Positions 45,476 to 58,470 of a stretch of 64,000 nucleotides of DNA are shown here, piece by piece (the first letter of the stretch is position 1; the number at the start of each line of letters is the position of its first letter). The stretch lies in the NCBI GenBank assembly GCA_964030785.1, contig OZ034972.1, positions 14,889,231-14,953,230 on the forward strand, read 5' to 3'. A model generated the notes under the pieces. That model searched no databases, was not told the DNA's origin, and saw nothing but the letters and a program-made list of their open reading frames with translations. Source of the stretch: Siderastrea siderea. Lineage: Eukaryota > Cnidaria > Anthozoa > Scleractinia > Rhizangiidae. The position numbers and the translations under genes are program-made.

Positions 45476-47429
45476 ATCTGGGTAATCTGGCTCTGTTGAA
45501 ACAACGTCAAGGAATTATAGCAAGTGCTACAAAAACAATTGCAATTTATACTGTTCACTGTTGATTTTTAGTGCTGGACCAACGTCTTGTATCTTACATT
45601 GTTCTTGTGACGGGTAAGTTAATTTTCAATTCCGTTGGTGTTAAGAAATGTATGGAGTAGTTTACATTGTTTGACGCCCAATATAAGTTTTCAGTCCTTA
45701 CACCTAATGTCTACAACAAATTAGTCTGGTTCCCAGTACTACCCTCTTAGGCTCTTGTTAGGCCTGGTAACTAGTCTGGAGGTTCTGCTTGTGCAAAGCC
45801 GTTATGTTCTTTTTGCATGCACTTCATTTTTCATTCACCAGAGTTCTTAGTTTTCTTACACAATAGGGAAACAAGAGCACGCTTTTTGTGAGTTATTCAC
45901 ATCGTTGAGGCCTTATGTGCCACTCGGCATGAAGAGGATGAGGGAGTGAGTGACATCGTTGAGCAACTAACAAGGGCATGTCCAACAACTACAAACCTGA
46001 TGTGGTAGACTTTTTTCTGGTAAAAAATGTCGAAACTAACCAAAACTTTCTCTACAATGTTCTAGTAAGACTAGATTAGTTGTCCAGCAAGCGAGCGTGG
46101 TTTGGCCTTGTGTGGCCTGATTTATATCACGTCAATAACTTTCACGTCAAGCCCTTTCGTAATGAGCAAGATTTCTGATTAATCGTGGTTGGTTTTTTAT
46201 AATTATTTTCATGTCCAGAAGCTGTAATTTATTTCTTGATTTGAGTAAGGTCCACCCCCAAGGATGATTGACGTAAGAAAAATTCGGGTCATGACGCAAT
46301 AATTTTTGCTGTAAGAAAAGGGAAGTTAATAGCTACAATAATTAGTAGTTAACTGACAATTGGCCAAAAACATAGTAGTTAACTGACATTTGAATGAAAA
46401 ATTAGTAGTTAACTGACAATTGGGTACCCCCATTAGCACCTTCCTACGCGACTACGTGGCTACTTGGCTTCGTGGCTACGCGGTTATGTGGCCGGCGTGG
46501 CTACTCGGCTACTTGGAATCTTGGCTACGATAATTTGTTCTTTTCCAGGGCAAGCATAAAGAATAAAGCATTTTTTTTTGTCTGGTTGTTAGCTCAAAGA
46601 ACGAGGCATATACATGCTTTTTTTTTGGTTTTAAGTCGCGCGGTTGGATTAGCCGGTGGTCAGCCTTAAATAAAGATTTCATTTTCTGGAAATTACGGTA
46701 GTTAATAAGTCGAAATGTGCAGAGTTTCGTGCATCGAATTGAACACAAATGTGTTTGGAATAACTGCTGATATTACTTAATGCTTATTTTATACTGACAC
46801 GCTGAAGTTTAATAATTTAATAACATGTATGGCAACTGTCTTGAATAAAATTGAATTGAAAAATGGAAAACAACTGGACTAGTGTACTGTTAGCGATACT
46901 ATTTACAAATAATGAAAATTGGTTGGATAACATAGAGTCAAACGATCCCTTAATGGGAAATTTCCTATACCAGCGAGGAATTTATCTACAATAGTAGCCA
47001 AATGGAAGAAGTTAACCTGTTAAACCCTGTAATAGATAATAATGGAAATGTTCATCATGAAATGAAATCAAAGTAGGGGAGATCTAGTAATAAACGTTTT
47101 TACTGCCTCTTGCTACGATTCCTGTTCGAAAACTTTGGGCAAGTGTTTCATGGGCTTGTTAAACAGTGGTTGTACTCCGAAAGAGAGCATTTTGCACAGA
47201 TGCATCTGGAGTTTGTATATGACGGCGAAAAAACTAATAAAAATGTTGCTCGAATCTGAGTCATTAAATCCGTTATGCAGCTTTTTGAGGTGGAGGATTG
47301 CTTAGTTTACACCATTATGCCTATGCCCATTGACAATACTTGACTTAAAGCCTTAGACGGGGTCTCTGTAGGTTCTAGGTGCAAGCGTGCTTTTTTTCCC
47401 TGTTTTACTTTCGGTTAAATCAGTAGTAG

Positions 47430-47757
47430 CTCCCAGGAACCTGGGAGACTGAATTTATGTAGCCATTGCAGATTAGCGACCAGGGGAGCGTATCCAGTCG
47501 TAAAGAGCCTGAGGGGGTAGTAATTGGCAGCAGACTCAGTTTATTAGTACTAATGAGTATGCTCAGGAAACTAGGAGACTAAACGTATGTAGCCACTGCA
47601 GACTAGCGACCGGGCAAGCGTAACCAGTCATAAAGTGTCTGAGGGGGTAGTAATTGGGAACGGACTCAAGTCATTAGTATTAATGGGAATGCTCCCAGGA
47701 AATTAGGAGAGTAAACGTATGTAGCCACTGCAGATTAGCGACCAGGCAAGCGTAACC
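47430..47757. repeat. ~130-bp tandem repeat, 2.5 copies
   Basis: Units start near 47430, 47562 and 47692 with ctcccaggaa or ctcaggaa, and share gtagccactgcaga, tagcgacc, ctgagggggtagtaattgg and ggactca. The third copy stops after about 65 bp, where a fold-back element begins. Confidence 0.88.
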
Positions 47758-47768
47758 TAGCCTGCGAG

Positions 47769-48271
47769 CCCAGGGGGGTACTCGAAGTATACATGACGGG
47801 GGGGGGGGTCCGACGTATTTTTTTGGGTTGAAAATTTACACGCTCGGTATTTTTTGGGTCAAGAGATCTGTCACGTATTTTTTTAGGTCTTATCTCCGAG
47901 CAAACTTTTCGTTTCGGGTTTTCGTTGCGATTAGTGGATCAGAAAAATATTCATTCGAACTTTTTTTCGGCGACGTGTTTTCTGGAAAAACTGTTAATAC
48001 TAAGAAGACAATACAATGTACATTTGTAATCTTGTTTACTTTTCCTGTTTTCTCTATGACTCATTACTCATCATGCATTAGAAAGTTCTGCTTAATTGAA
48101 TAAATCAGTATTGAGGTATTTAAGTCTTGTATTTTTTTGGGTTGGAAATTTTGATGCCAGGTATTTTTTTGGGTCTAAAATTTCAGGCTTGTGTATTTTT
48201 TTGGGTTTGCAATATGAAGCTCCGTCTGACCCCAACCCCCCCCGTCGTGTATAGTTCGAGTACCCCCCAGG
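47769..48271. mobile_element. Fold-back element with ggggtactcgaa ends and TATTTTTTTGGGT units
   Basis: The left end ccaggggggtactcgaa and right end ttcgagtaccccccagg are inverted, each followed inward by atacatgacggggg / cccccgtcgtgtat. The interior has six or more copies of tatttttttgggt. The resulting short ORFs on the plus strand carry no known domain. Confidence 0.75.
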
Positions 48272-48388
48272 CCCTTGTTTGGGTTAAAGCGAGTGGCGAG
48301 GCCGCGAGGGCGTGGGGCGAGGTCCCTCGCAGCGTCGCCACTCGCGTGTCGCATCTCGCGCGTATAAACCCAAACGAGAGCCTGCTAC
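48272..48388. mobile_element. GC-rich fold-back
   Basis: The ends cccttgtttgggttaaagcg and cgcgtataaacccaaacgag are inverted around a GC-rich interior (gcgaggccgcgagg / ccactcgcgtgtcgcatctcgc). It directly follows the previous element, another case of two fold-backs side by side. Confidence 0.6.
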
Positions 48389-49130
48389 ATTAAAACGTTT
48401 TATGTTCTCATAAGAACTGGTTAGTAAAACTAAACATAGGCACGCATAGCGTGCGTTAGCCATTTTGTAGCTCTCAGGGCTTTTTACAGATTTGAGGGTG
48501 ATCAAAGATCAATGTTTGAGTTTATGTTAGTGGTTTCGAATTCGTATACGTCATTAATCAATAGATGGTACGCTAATGCGTACAAGTGTGGCTTCAAATC
48601 TCGACAAAACAAGAAGAAAGTGAGAGAAAATCTGTAAAATATCTGACAACAGTGTGAATATGCACAAACAAAACAATACAAAACAGTCCTTTCTGAAGTT
48701 CATTCTCAGATGTTTCTCGGAAGCACAATGGATTGAAATTTAATTTTGTGGCTTTCTATTATAAAGATTATTTTTCCATGGACAAATATTTTGGATCTAG
48801 TAGGAAGTGTAACTTGTCACAAAGAATAATTCTGTAATGTTTGAACCAGAAGAGAATAGCCGATCTTGAAAGTCACGTACGTCTTCTTCTTGCGTGACAT
48901 CATGCTTGACGAACGTGGCAACTCCCGTATCCAGACAAATATATAAATAAGCTCTGTTTTATTTTCCACATTATTTCACACCGACTTACATTTTGGAACA
49001 CACAGCTAAAATCGAGTAATAAGCGTGCCTTGTTAGAAAAGATCATGCCATTGTGTGACTTGTGCAAGTCTTGCGTGACTAGTCACGTAGCAAACTGTCA
49101 AAAAAGCCAGAAACGTTGCACGTGCTTGCA

Positions 49131-49694
49131 TACCGTGTGGCACTAATTTTTTCCGGATTCAAATTTTTCGGATTTTCGCGGTTTTCTCACGATCCGCAAA
49201 AAAAGTTCCCGCGAGAAAAATAATTCCCGCAAAAATTTACTCTATTGTCGAAATTTGTATACAAACATCGCCTTTTACATGTGATATAACATTATGTTGG
49301 TGCCCATTTACTTAAACCGTCTCCTTCGTTCAAAAATAAAACGAAATTAGAAGCAAAACATTCAGAAATAAAACGATGAAATTGCAGTCGGCACATTACA
49401 AGTATTAAGCTGTTAAAAGCTTTAAAGAAAAGGATCGTCTGAAGGTACTCCATTGATTAACTGATTTAACGTGTTACACATCTGCATGTTGTTTACCTGC
49501 ATTCGATTGTTTATACTCAAAAAACGAGAATGTTATAATTCCGAATAGAAGGCGGCTTCCAGAAAATCGCAAAAATTAATTCCAAGGAAGAACAAACAGT
49601 TTCCCCAATCGCAAAAATTAGTGCCGCAAAACACACACAAAAAATCGCCATTCGCAAAATTAAACTCCCGCAAAAATATTGGTGCCACACCGTA
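49131..49694. mobile_element. 564-bp non-autonomous element with short TIRs
   Basis: The ends taccgtgtggcac and gtgccacaccgta match in inverted orientation at 12 of 13 positions. Inside, both halves contain inverted cgcaaaaatt / aatttttgcg-type and cccgcaaaaat motifs. No transposase is encoded. Confidence 0.72.
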
Positions 49695-52600
49695 GTGGTC
49701 TCAGCATCGCTGAAGCCACACAAAAATCAGTGGTTGTTCTCAGCGAATAAATTTTGTTGTGGTGAGCGTTTTGATGTAAAGTAAGATGCAAAATTGGGTG
49801 AAAGTAATATTAAGGGATGTTTTGTTTTGTTATGTAGAGAGGTGGTAATGGGCGAAGGAATCGTTGGAATTTTAAATAGGCGAATTCGAGAATAATGGCG
49901 TGGTTCGCCTGTGTGGTAAACAACGTGAATTTTATCACGTGGAGTACATGTGATCAAGTCAAGGCCAAATTTTGCTTTAATAGCTCCGGGGGGGGGGGGA
50001 AGGGGGGATTTTATCGCACGGCCAGGCAGTCATGTGATAATGTTAAGTGTGGGTCGTTTTACGTGTAAAGAACGTGTTATGTTGATTGAGTGTGAGATTA
50101 GGTTACTGTTATATGTAAACAAGTGGTGTTTTGTCACGTACAAACATGTGATGAGACAAAGTTCAATGGCGAGTCACCAGACTTTCATGAGACTGTCATA
50201 AGTTCGTTTTCGGCGCTTTTTATTGGCTTTCGTGGCAGCTAGAGTTGTGTAACAAAGAGAGAAACTTAAAAGGAAGCAGGGAATGAGTAAATTTATGCGT
50301 TTTTTGTAATCTGAAAAATGATAACCGCTTTTTGTGTCTATGAAACTGTGAAACGAATCTTGCGTGGAGCTATTGCGTTTTTGTCTTCGTATTGGAGGTG
50401 ATAATGGTTTTGATTTGATTTGATTGTCGTGCTGATCTTTCCGCTCAAACTTTGTACAAACAATCCCGCTACCGCCAAGCAGCCAACCCAGAAACCCATT
50501 TCTCTGGTGAGTCACCTCTAACTTTGCGCTTAGCTAGTCGCACGTACGAGCAACGTTTATGCCACCCATACAATCTTTTTCCTTGTCGACCTTGTGCCTT
50601 TGACGGACCTAGTGATCGAGTGGCATGGTCATTAATTTTAAAACCTACCAAAAGGTGCGAGCAATAATTCGTTTTAGTTCGAAATTCACGATTCTGCCCT
50701 TTTTATACCTTCAAACTATTTGCCATCTATTTACCATCATTTACTATGGGACGTCCCTGCACAGAGGTCACGTTATTTCTCACACTCTAAAGTTGAACCA
50801 TATAACTCCAAACGTAAGTTATGGGCATGTGTACAAAGGATTTGTTCCAATTCTCATCTACCAAAACAAACGAAGCTGACAAATATTTCCTAGACCGAAC
50901 ATCATAAGTATCAGATAACCCACGAATTATTTACTAGAACTCGCTTCCGCTCACGTGTAAACCAGGTTTGTGCTGACGATTCGTTTTCTAAGGAAGTCTA
51001 CCACAAGGAAGCCAGCCATTTCTATTTGATATATAAATATCCAACGCCAAGCAAATGAAACCAGGACACTTTCGTCGTGTCGCTTTAGTAACGGGATTTT
51101 CCGTGAGTTCTCATCTGCATTTTTGTTCCGGCCCCGACAACTAGCCTTTCGGTAAAATTCGAAAGTCATCGGGAATGCCGAACATGGTCCACCCAAAAAC
51201 CAACCTTCCCAGAAACTTGAGGCTGCATGCTGACTATGAGGCTATTTTGTAGACAAAATAGCTTAATAAATGAAGCAGTAAATTAGTAATTCATTTCCCT
51301 GAATGTTGAACGTCTGATCAAATGGATTGAAGCTTTTAACGACCTTGAGAAAAAGTGGCCAATCGTAGACCATTTGATAAATCAGGCCTAGCGTGACATA
51401 TCTTGGCAAGAGCCCTGGGTTCGGCCCAACACAAAGTTCTGGAGCCACCACTGGTCACTGACTTTTTGTACAAATCTCCCAGTTGTTGTCTAAAACACTT
51501 CTCTTTATAGTGCATTATCGCAAGGTTGAATAACAACAGACTACAAGAGGGACATCTTATGCAATGGCATAGGTTCAGGCGTAGAGGACCTGTCTGCAGC
51601 CGCAGAGTATCAAATTGTTTGGAAAAAACATCATCTGCTGCTCCTCAACAACTGAGATACAAGTCGCTTAATTATAAGTTCTCTCATCTTTATGACCTAT
51701 TCAGCCTGTATCAATTCCAATGACTGGTAATTTCAGACACGGTGGGATTTTACCAGCTAGTTTAATTTCATATAATGAACCGCACTTAGACATTAGTTAT
51801 TTGATGCCATCAAAAATCAACAAAATTCATTATCGGAGGCAAAAACGGAGGGTGCACGGGCTGGTGAAATTATCGAGGGTCACTGGGTACTGGTATTCAA
51901 ACGGGCTTCAGCAAATGGATTTTTACGAATTCTCGCGAGCTGTCAATAAGAGTACAGAGGGATGAAACACGTAAAGCTAACGCAATCAGGAAACGTTTTG
52001 TCAAATTTTTCAGCGCTGCATTCTTGATGAGGCGAGAATTGTACCACAAATCTAGTAGTCTTCAATGAAAAGAAGACCTAGTAGTCTTCAATGAAAAGAG
52101 GTCCTCATCTGAAAAGATGAGGGTGTTTGCTAAGGATTCAGACTTGTAAATCGGCGGTGAGCAGGAATTTGTGCTGTAGATGAAATTGTCAAAGTGTTGT
52201 AGATCCACAAATGGGAAAGCTCTGGAAGTCTCGATTCAAAAGAACTGGACATTGAAGGGCTCAAAAATGCTCAGAGGGACGAATTAGTTGTTCCAGGACA
52301 GAATAAAGTATTTTTCTCAAAGAGAAGGCTTATCTGAATGTCGGCAACCGATAAATGAGGACTACGGACTTTCGGAGCCTGAGCCTTTTCTGAGTAAAAT
52401 AACCAAGCAATTTCCCGGAGTAAATCACACGCGGACACGCGAGCTTTCAAACGTTTTTGGGTGGGGGGGGGGGGGAGTCGGAGGAAGGGTTGAGCTAAAC
52501 TCTGAAATGAATTTGGTTGTAGGAGTTGAGCTGAAATACTGTGCGACCCCGGGCGCGAAAAGGACTGATGATGATGGTGATGGTGACCTCTTCTCGTACA

Positions 52601-53910
52601 CCAGATGCTCCTAGAACATCAACACCGAGAGATTCTCTCAAAGGAAGAACAAACAATAATCGCAGAGATTGCTCTAAGACGCAAGGAAAGAAATTAGCCC
52701 AACTTATCAGTTGCAGTCCATTTCCATCCTGGCCAGCCGCAGCCAAAGACATCTATACTTTGAAAAACCAGTCTTTAGTAATTAAAAAACCCTTCCTTTT
52801 ATTCCAGTTTGTCATTTAGATTTTAAAAGTAATTCTTAAAATAGGTAACATAGATCCCTTAACAGCATCCCTACCTTCGTGTAACAAACAATATGTCTGA
52901 AAGTTTATGGTGGAGTCCCATACCTATGAACTATATATATCCAGGCACGTCCATTTTAATTCAATGGCCCTGGCCATGTACCCCGTGCGACGGCGTACCC
53001 TACTCGATATATAAAAAACACTGTGTCACCACCACTGATATTCAAATAGACTTCTTCCCAACCCTCACATTTTTGAGAGGAGAAACTACAAGCATGTGAC
53101 GTCATCTGGTCATGCCGGTTACTCGCACTCAAAGGGTTGAGAGGACATGTAAGCCTTACGAAGAGTCCCAGGCACCTCCCTAACCCTTTCGCTCGATTTT
53201 ATGGTAAACTGTAAAAACCTTTCTGATACTAAGATTAAAATGACAACGGAAACCGAGGATTTCAGCTGATGTTAGCCTACAGTTTTCTCTTCAGCGGCCT
53301 GAAGAAATCACGAACTTAAAAGACAGAACATCTTGTAAAAATTTTCCGCACGAAATGAATGACGTTGCATGCGAAGTGTAGTGTAGTAGACCAAGTGATT
53401 TCAAAGCTTTTCTAACCAGCTACAAGAAATCTGCTGTTTCGAATCCAGAAAGGCATATTCTCCTTAATTTAGTTCTTTGCTGTCTTTGTTTGTTTGTCTG
53501 TGTTCACACTGGAATGCAAATGAACGAGGGGCTTAAAATGATCGCTGTTAGGCTAGCCTAGCCAAATATATTAATAGAGCAGTGAGAAACTCTATCAATT
53601 GTGTGGATGTTGTGCAATTTCTTTGGAGGTCGGCTTTATTTTATTTTGCGATTAACTATGGCTCTTTAAAGAGGTGTCAAGGAGCAATCAACTCTTCAAT
53701 TGCCACAGCTACGAACAATTACAGTTTTAAAGCGGAGGTGTCAAACAGCAATCAACCATACAAAGTACGGAGAATTAATAGTTTTATAGTGCGGAGGCGG
53801 AATGGGGTTAGGGAGGCTAAAAAAAAACTAAACAAATGTAATACAATATGGCAAATATTCACCCTTCTATAATTCCACACTCAACCATCCCAGTACGACT
53901 ATATCTATCG
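49695..53910. other. Stretch without recognised genes
   Basis: G-runs occur at about 49989-50007 and 52463-52474. A 26-bp direct repeat (ctagtagtcttcaatgaaaa) lies at 52052-52103, followed by a small hairpin (ctcatctgaaaagatgag). ORFs are short (up to 113 codons) and unrecognised. Confidence 0.5.
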
Positions 53911-54016
53911 ATTAGACGGTTTAGAGTGCAGATATTTTTACGCAGTCACGCTGAATTTTGATGAATCGGTTGCGAGTCAAAATTCAAGGGACGATACTGC
54001 ACACTAAACCCTCTAT
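53911..54016. mobile_element. Fold-back element (attagacggttt family, diverged)
   Basis: The ends attagacggtttagagtgca and tgcacactaaaccctct pair imperfectly, and the interior has agtcacgctgaattttga against tgcgagtcaaaattca. It is a diverged relative of the element at 27045-27183. Confidence 0.65.
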
Positions 54017-57000
54017 CACATAAGCGATCTATTACTCAACTGGGCTGACGACGCGATTGTATAAGAGAATCTTCCAGTTTTCACTCTGCCTGGGCAATGT
54101 GTGGCAGAAGAACGTTACTTCTGCGAGACAAGATCTCCCGCGTTAAATTTGACGAGTGTGTTAATAAGCCCAAAAGACAGAAAATTGTCAACAGAACGTT
54201 TTGCAATTATTCATGAAATGAGCAAAATGCGTTGTTTTGAATTACATGAATAAACACTTATTTTCGAAAAGCTTGTTTCCGTTGTTGTACTTCCTAAGTT
54301 AATTTTTTTTCCCACAAAATTGAACTGTAATAATGTAGCTTTATAAAAAAACCGAAGACGGACGAGAAGGGAAGTATGAATAGACAAACTTTTATTTCTC
54401 ATTCACACTTAAATAAAACTTCTATTGGGCTAAAATATTAAAGGGAAAAAAACTTCCAAATATTTTTAAGCTATTTATTTAGTAACAGCTTCCAAAGAGC
54501 GCACAGACTTGCCAGTATTTATCATCGAACTATCCACGTGTTTGAAATTAAATAAACAGGCCATTCCTATTTTAAAGTTGGAGGTTCAGGAAATGTACGA
54601 ATACCTCTTTCCAAAAGATTAAAATTCGAGAGCCAATGTGATTGGCAGTGCTCACTGTCACACCATTGTTTTTGAGGCTAGTAAATGAGAGTGAGCCCAA
54701 GCGAGGCTCCTGGTGCATTCTGGGTTCACATGTTAAAGAACTGCCTACTTCCTTCAGAGAAATTGTTGTTTTGTAAGCTTATTCAGGAGACTTTCTTCGA
54801 AAATTCAAGTTTTACTCAACACCAATTCCCACCATATTCGTAACTTCAGGAAATTCTCATTCATTCCCTAAAAAGGCTTTATATTAGAAAATCAATATCC
54901 GAGACAATGGCCGTTGTTGCTCCATGGTTATGAAGGTTTGTAAATGAGAATGAACCCACGCAGGGCTCCTAGCCCACGCTGATCACGGGGACTGGTGCGT
55001 ATTGTTATTATTGGCCTTGTCCAGATTTTCTTCGAAAGCTCCCGTTTTTACCTCCCACCAACATTTTTAAATTGAGGATATTCTAATTATACATTCTCTA
55101 AAGACTTCGAATTTGACACTTCATATCATCGACACTGATCATCGCACCATGGTTGCTGAGGCTAGTAATTAGAAATGGGAATGGACCCACGCAGGGCCCC
55201 CGTCCTAGAATACTTACGTCAACTGGTGGATATTGTGGTTCGCATAAAAGAAACTGTTCCACCTGCTTCAGTTGTTCCGAACATTTTCTTTTTTCTTTCA
55301 CTTCTATCAAAAAGGCTTTGATTTTGGGACCCATTATTACTCACAATGACTGTCGTCGCACTATGGTTATAAAAGCGAGTAAATGGGAATTAGCCCAAGG
55401 CGATTAACGTGGTGCACTTTGTGGATAGAAAGCAAGAAAACGGTAATAAAACGTTCCACGTGGAAATTGTTAGTTCCCACCTTTCTCTAATTATTTTTTT
55501 CGGGATCTCCGATCTCTGATTTTGCATCCCATTAACACCTGTAGTAGTTTTACAAAGAATATGACAGTCAAAGACTGTCTAGCTTCCCCATCATTAAACA
55601 TAGGTGACAGCGCTGCAACCAAATATTCAGTACTTAGATCACGGCAGGTTTCGTTTGAAACTAACTAGCTGTCAAGCAGTGTTACCACTGATGATAAATT
55701 GTGTCTATTACACAAATTGTACTACTAAATTAGCATTTCCTCGCCTCCAATCCACTCCACGAAATAACAGAATGTTTTGTCTTAAGTGGTTTTGTACTAC
55801 TTATGCATAGGTCTATGCCGATTTACGTGGTGCACTGTGTGGAGCAGACGTTAAGAAAACGGTAATAAAACCTTCCAAAAGACTGTTATCCCCATCGTCA
55901 AACAAAAGTGAAAGCACTGCACGTGGGTAGCCTGCGAGGAGACGTGTCAGACGTCTCCTATTTCCTTTGCTTGTCTGCACGCAGGCCACATGTAAGTAGT
56001 ATTGCGGGATACTTTTACGTAGTCATACTTCCACCCATTTTTTAAACTATTTCGAAAACAATTACAAAATTTGGTCTCATGTATAACCTTATTGAAATGA
56101 ATAATCCAGTTTGACATATTTCCGTAATCGTTTGGCCAATCATCTCACCCGTCTAAGTTAACGCGGGAGAAGTTGTCTCGCAAAATTAATATTCCTCATT
56201 AATGTTACCCATTCCCCAACCACAACCAAAAAACCCTAAGATTCGCATATTCAATCGAGTGTTCAGCTCAGTTGAATGATAAATCTCTTATTTAATAGAG
56301 GGTTTAAAGTATATTATCGATGGATATCTTACTGGTCCCTTTAATTTTTACTCGCCCCACTAGGTTATTTTTGACCTTGTCCCGATTTTCTTCGAAAACT
56401 CCCGTTTTTACCTCCCATCAATATTTTTAATTCGGGAAATTCTAATTATTTATTGTCTAAAAAGGCTTTTGAATTTGAGACTCAGTATCACTAACACTGG
56501 CTGTCATCGCACCATGGTTATTGAGGCTAATAAATGCAAATGGAACCACATGCAGGGCCTGTGGCCCAGAATAATCACGAGAACAGGTTGATATTCGGGT
56601 TCGCATGTAAGAAGACTGCTCTACCTTCAGTTCTTCCTGACATTTAAAAGCTCTAGTTTCCATACACCATCAAAATTTTCGGGAAATTCTGATTACATTC
56701 TCTAAAGAAATATAATCAATGACCGTCGTTATACCATGCAAGTAAATGATGAAAATAGGCCCAAGGCGATTTGCTTGGTGCACTGTGTGGATCGGAAGTG
56801 AGAAAACGGTACTAACTTGACCTTCCACAAGGAAATCGTTTTGGTTTCATTTTTGGTTAGCAACGCACTGGTTGTCAAGAGGTATTAGGAACGTTGCTAA
56901 AGGGTATAGAAATACAGTTTGAATATACATTTCTCCGCCTCCACAACTAAGACACATCGTAGGAGGTGCAGTAAGATGATTTATTGTTGTTTGAATGTAG

Positions 57001-57819
57001 ATATCTTTTGGCGATCATTAAATGTTCTTATTTTCATCGACATGGCCTCCGTGTAAACTTCAGCCTTCGCCGTTTAAACAAGAGTGTTCAGGCACAGAAA
57101 GTGACGAACTTAGTTTAAATAACGTTGGTAAGTTTACAATGTCTGTTTTTTTAATTATTTTTTTTGCAGGGTTTTTGAACGCTATTACAGCCATTAGATG
57201 TAATTAATTCCACACAACAATCAATTATTTCCCTGCTGGGAAGGGGTGTACAAGTCATCAGCATCATCGTAGGTCCTTTTCCCGCTCAGTGTCGCATTGG
57301 GCGGGTGGACAGGGGTGTATTTGAGTATTTTTCATTTCCCTTTTTATTAATAATTGAATCTGCCACTTGCAAGAAGAAAGAATCGAGCGATATGTAAGAC
57401 GTTCGTAAAATGGCATCAGCCAGACAAAAATCCAGACTTAACGAATTTTTCTGTTCAGTATTGAGTATTGTTTAAAAGAAACTGAACCTGATCGATTCAT
57501 GTCACTGAAACAAAATAACTGGCTACTATATCGCTGTTTATAATTCTGCAAACGATACTGAGAGCTAACAGAAAGTTTTGCAATTATTTATGATTTGAGC
57601 AAAATGCGTTGCTTTGAATTACATGAATAAACACTTATTTTCGATAAGCTTGCTTTCGGTTTCCGTACGTCCTAAGTTAATTTTTTTTCCCACAAAATCT
57701 AACTGTAATAATGCAGCTTTATAAAAAACGGAAGACGGACGAGAAGGGAAGTAGGAATAGACAAACTTCTCATTCATTTCTCATTCACGATTAATTAGAG
57801 CTTTGATTAGGCTAAAAGA

Positions 57820-57825
<6 letters not shown>

Positions 57826-57874
<49 letters not shown>
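57826..57874 (+). repeat. (AT)n microsatellite
   Basis: About 23 AT units, directly next to the 3' end of the GIY-YIG retroelement fragment. Confidence 0.95.
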
Positions 57875-57875
<1 letters not shown>

Positions 57876-57913
57876 CAGTAAGAATTCAAGAGTTAGTTTT
57901 TATGGACATTTAC

Positions 57914-57960
57914 TCGCTACTCTGAGTTTCATGCCTCATGCGAGGCAATCATCAGGCGAC
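57914..57960 (-). ncRNA. Hammerhead ribozyme, type I, in retroelement 3' end
   Basis: On the minus strand: CTGATGA (57949-57955), a perfect 6-bp helix II TGCCTC-GCAT-GAGGCA with 4-nt loop, GAAAC (57926-57930), a two-pair helix III AC/GT around the loop TCAGA, and cleavage triplet GTA (57918-57920). Helix I pairs TCGC before the core with GCGA after the cleavage site. All conserved core bases are present. Hammerheads with a very short helix III are known in the terminal repeats of Penelope-like elements, where they process the RNA. Confidence 0.82.
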
Positions 57961-58059
57961 TGCCAGAAAAAACGGTTACATTCAGAGATATTTGAAAATT
58001 CAGAACAATACAATACATTGTGTGTCACATGTCACGTCACGCGGGAACTTTAACACTAG

Positions 58060-58470
58060 TTAGAATAGAACGTTTTTCAGCAAGAATTTCCTAGCATGTC
58101 TACAACACGATATAAGCTCATTTCTGCTGTTGAGAGTTGACATTTCCGGTTTACATAAAATGAAAAATTTCTCCCACAAACACAAATTGCATCTCTTGGT
58201 AATATTCGAATAAGACCTAGCCTGTTTAACTTTGCGCCACTTGATGTGATACTTAATGTTCTTATCTTTGAGATTCCATATGTATTTACTTAGTTCGGTA
58301 GCGTGTTTATACCGTTCATTTCGAAAAGAACATACATGGTTACGATATCTTAATTTAAATGCAGTGTCACAGAGTCCGATGTAAGTCTCCTTCGTGGTTG
58401 AGGTGGTGACTTCGGCTTGGTAAATGATGCTTTCCATGTTCATTTTACATAACTCTTTCAAAATTGTCAC
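58060..58470 (-). pseudogene. GIY-YIG endonuclease fragment, second family
   Basis: The ORF reads [61 protein letters not shown] and [14 protein letters not shown] to its stop. IYQAEV and TYIGL form the GIY-YIG core, FKLRYRNH gives the conserved Arg, and the CNLC..EK..CRH tail is typical of the endonuclease in a widespread cnidarian retroelement family. The upstream Met is probably fortuitous, since the RT-bearing part is missing. Confidence 0.78.

Larger units (their letters stand above)
44276..47429. other. Stretch with simple repeats, no recognised gene
   Basis: Short ORFs only. At 46325-46425 there are three copies of tagtagttaactgaca about 37 bp apart, and at 46449-46530 a series of gtggcta/cggctac units. 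Other simple repeats are listed separately. Confidence 0.5.
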
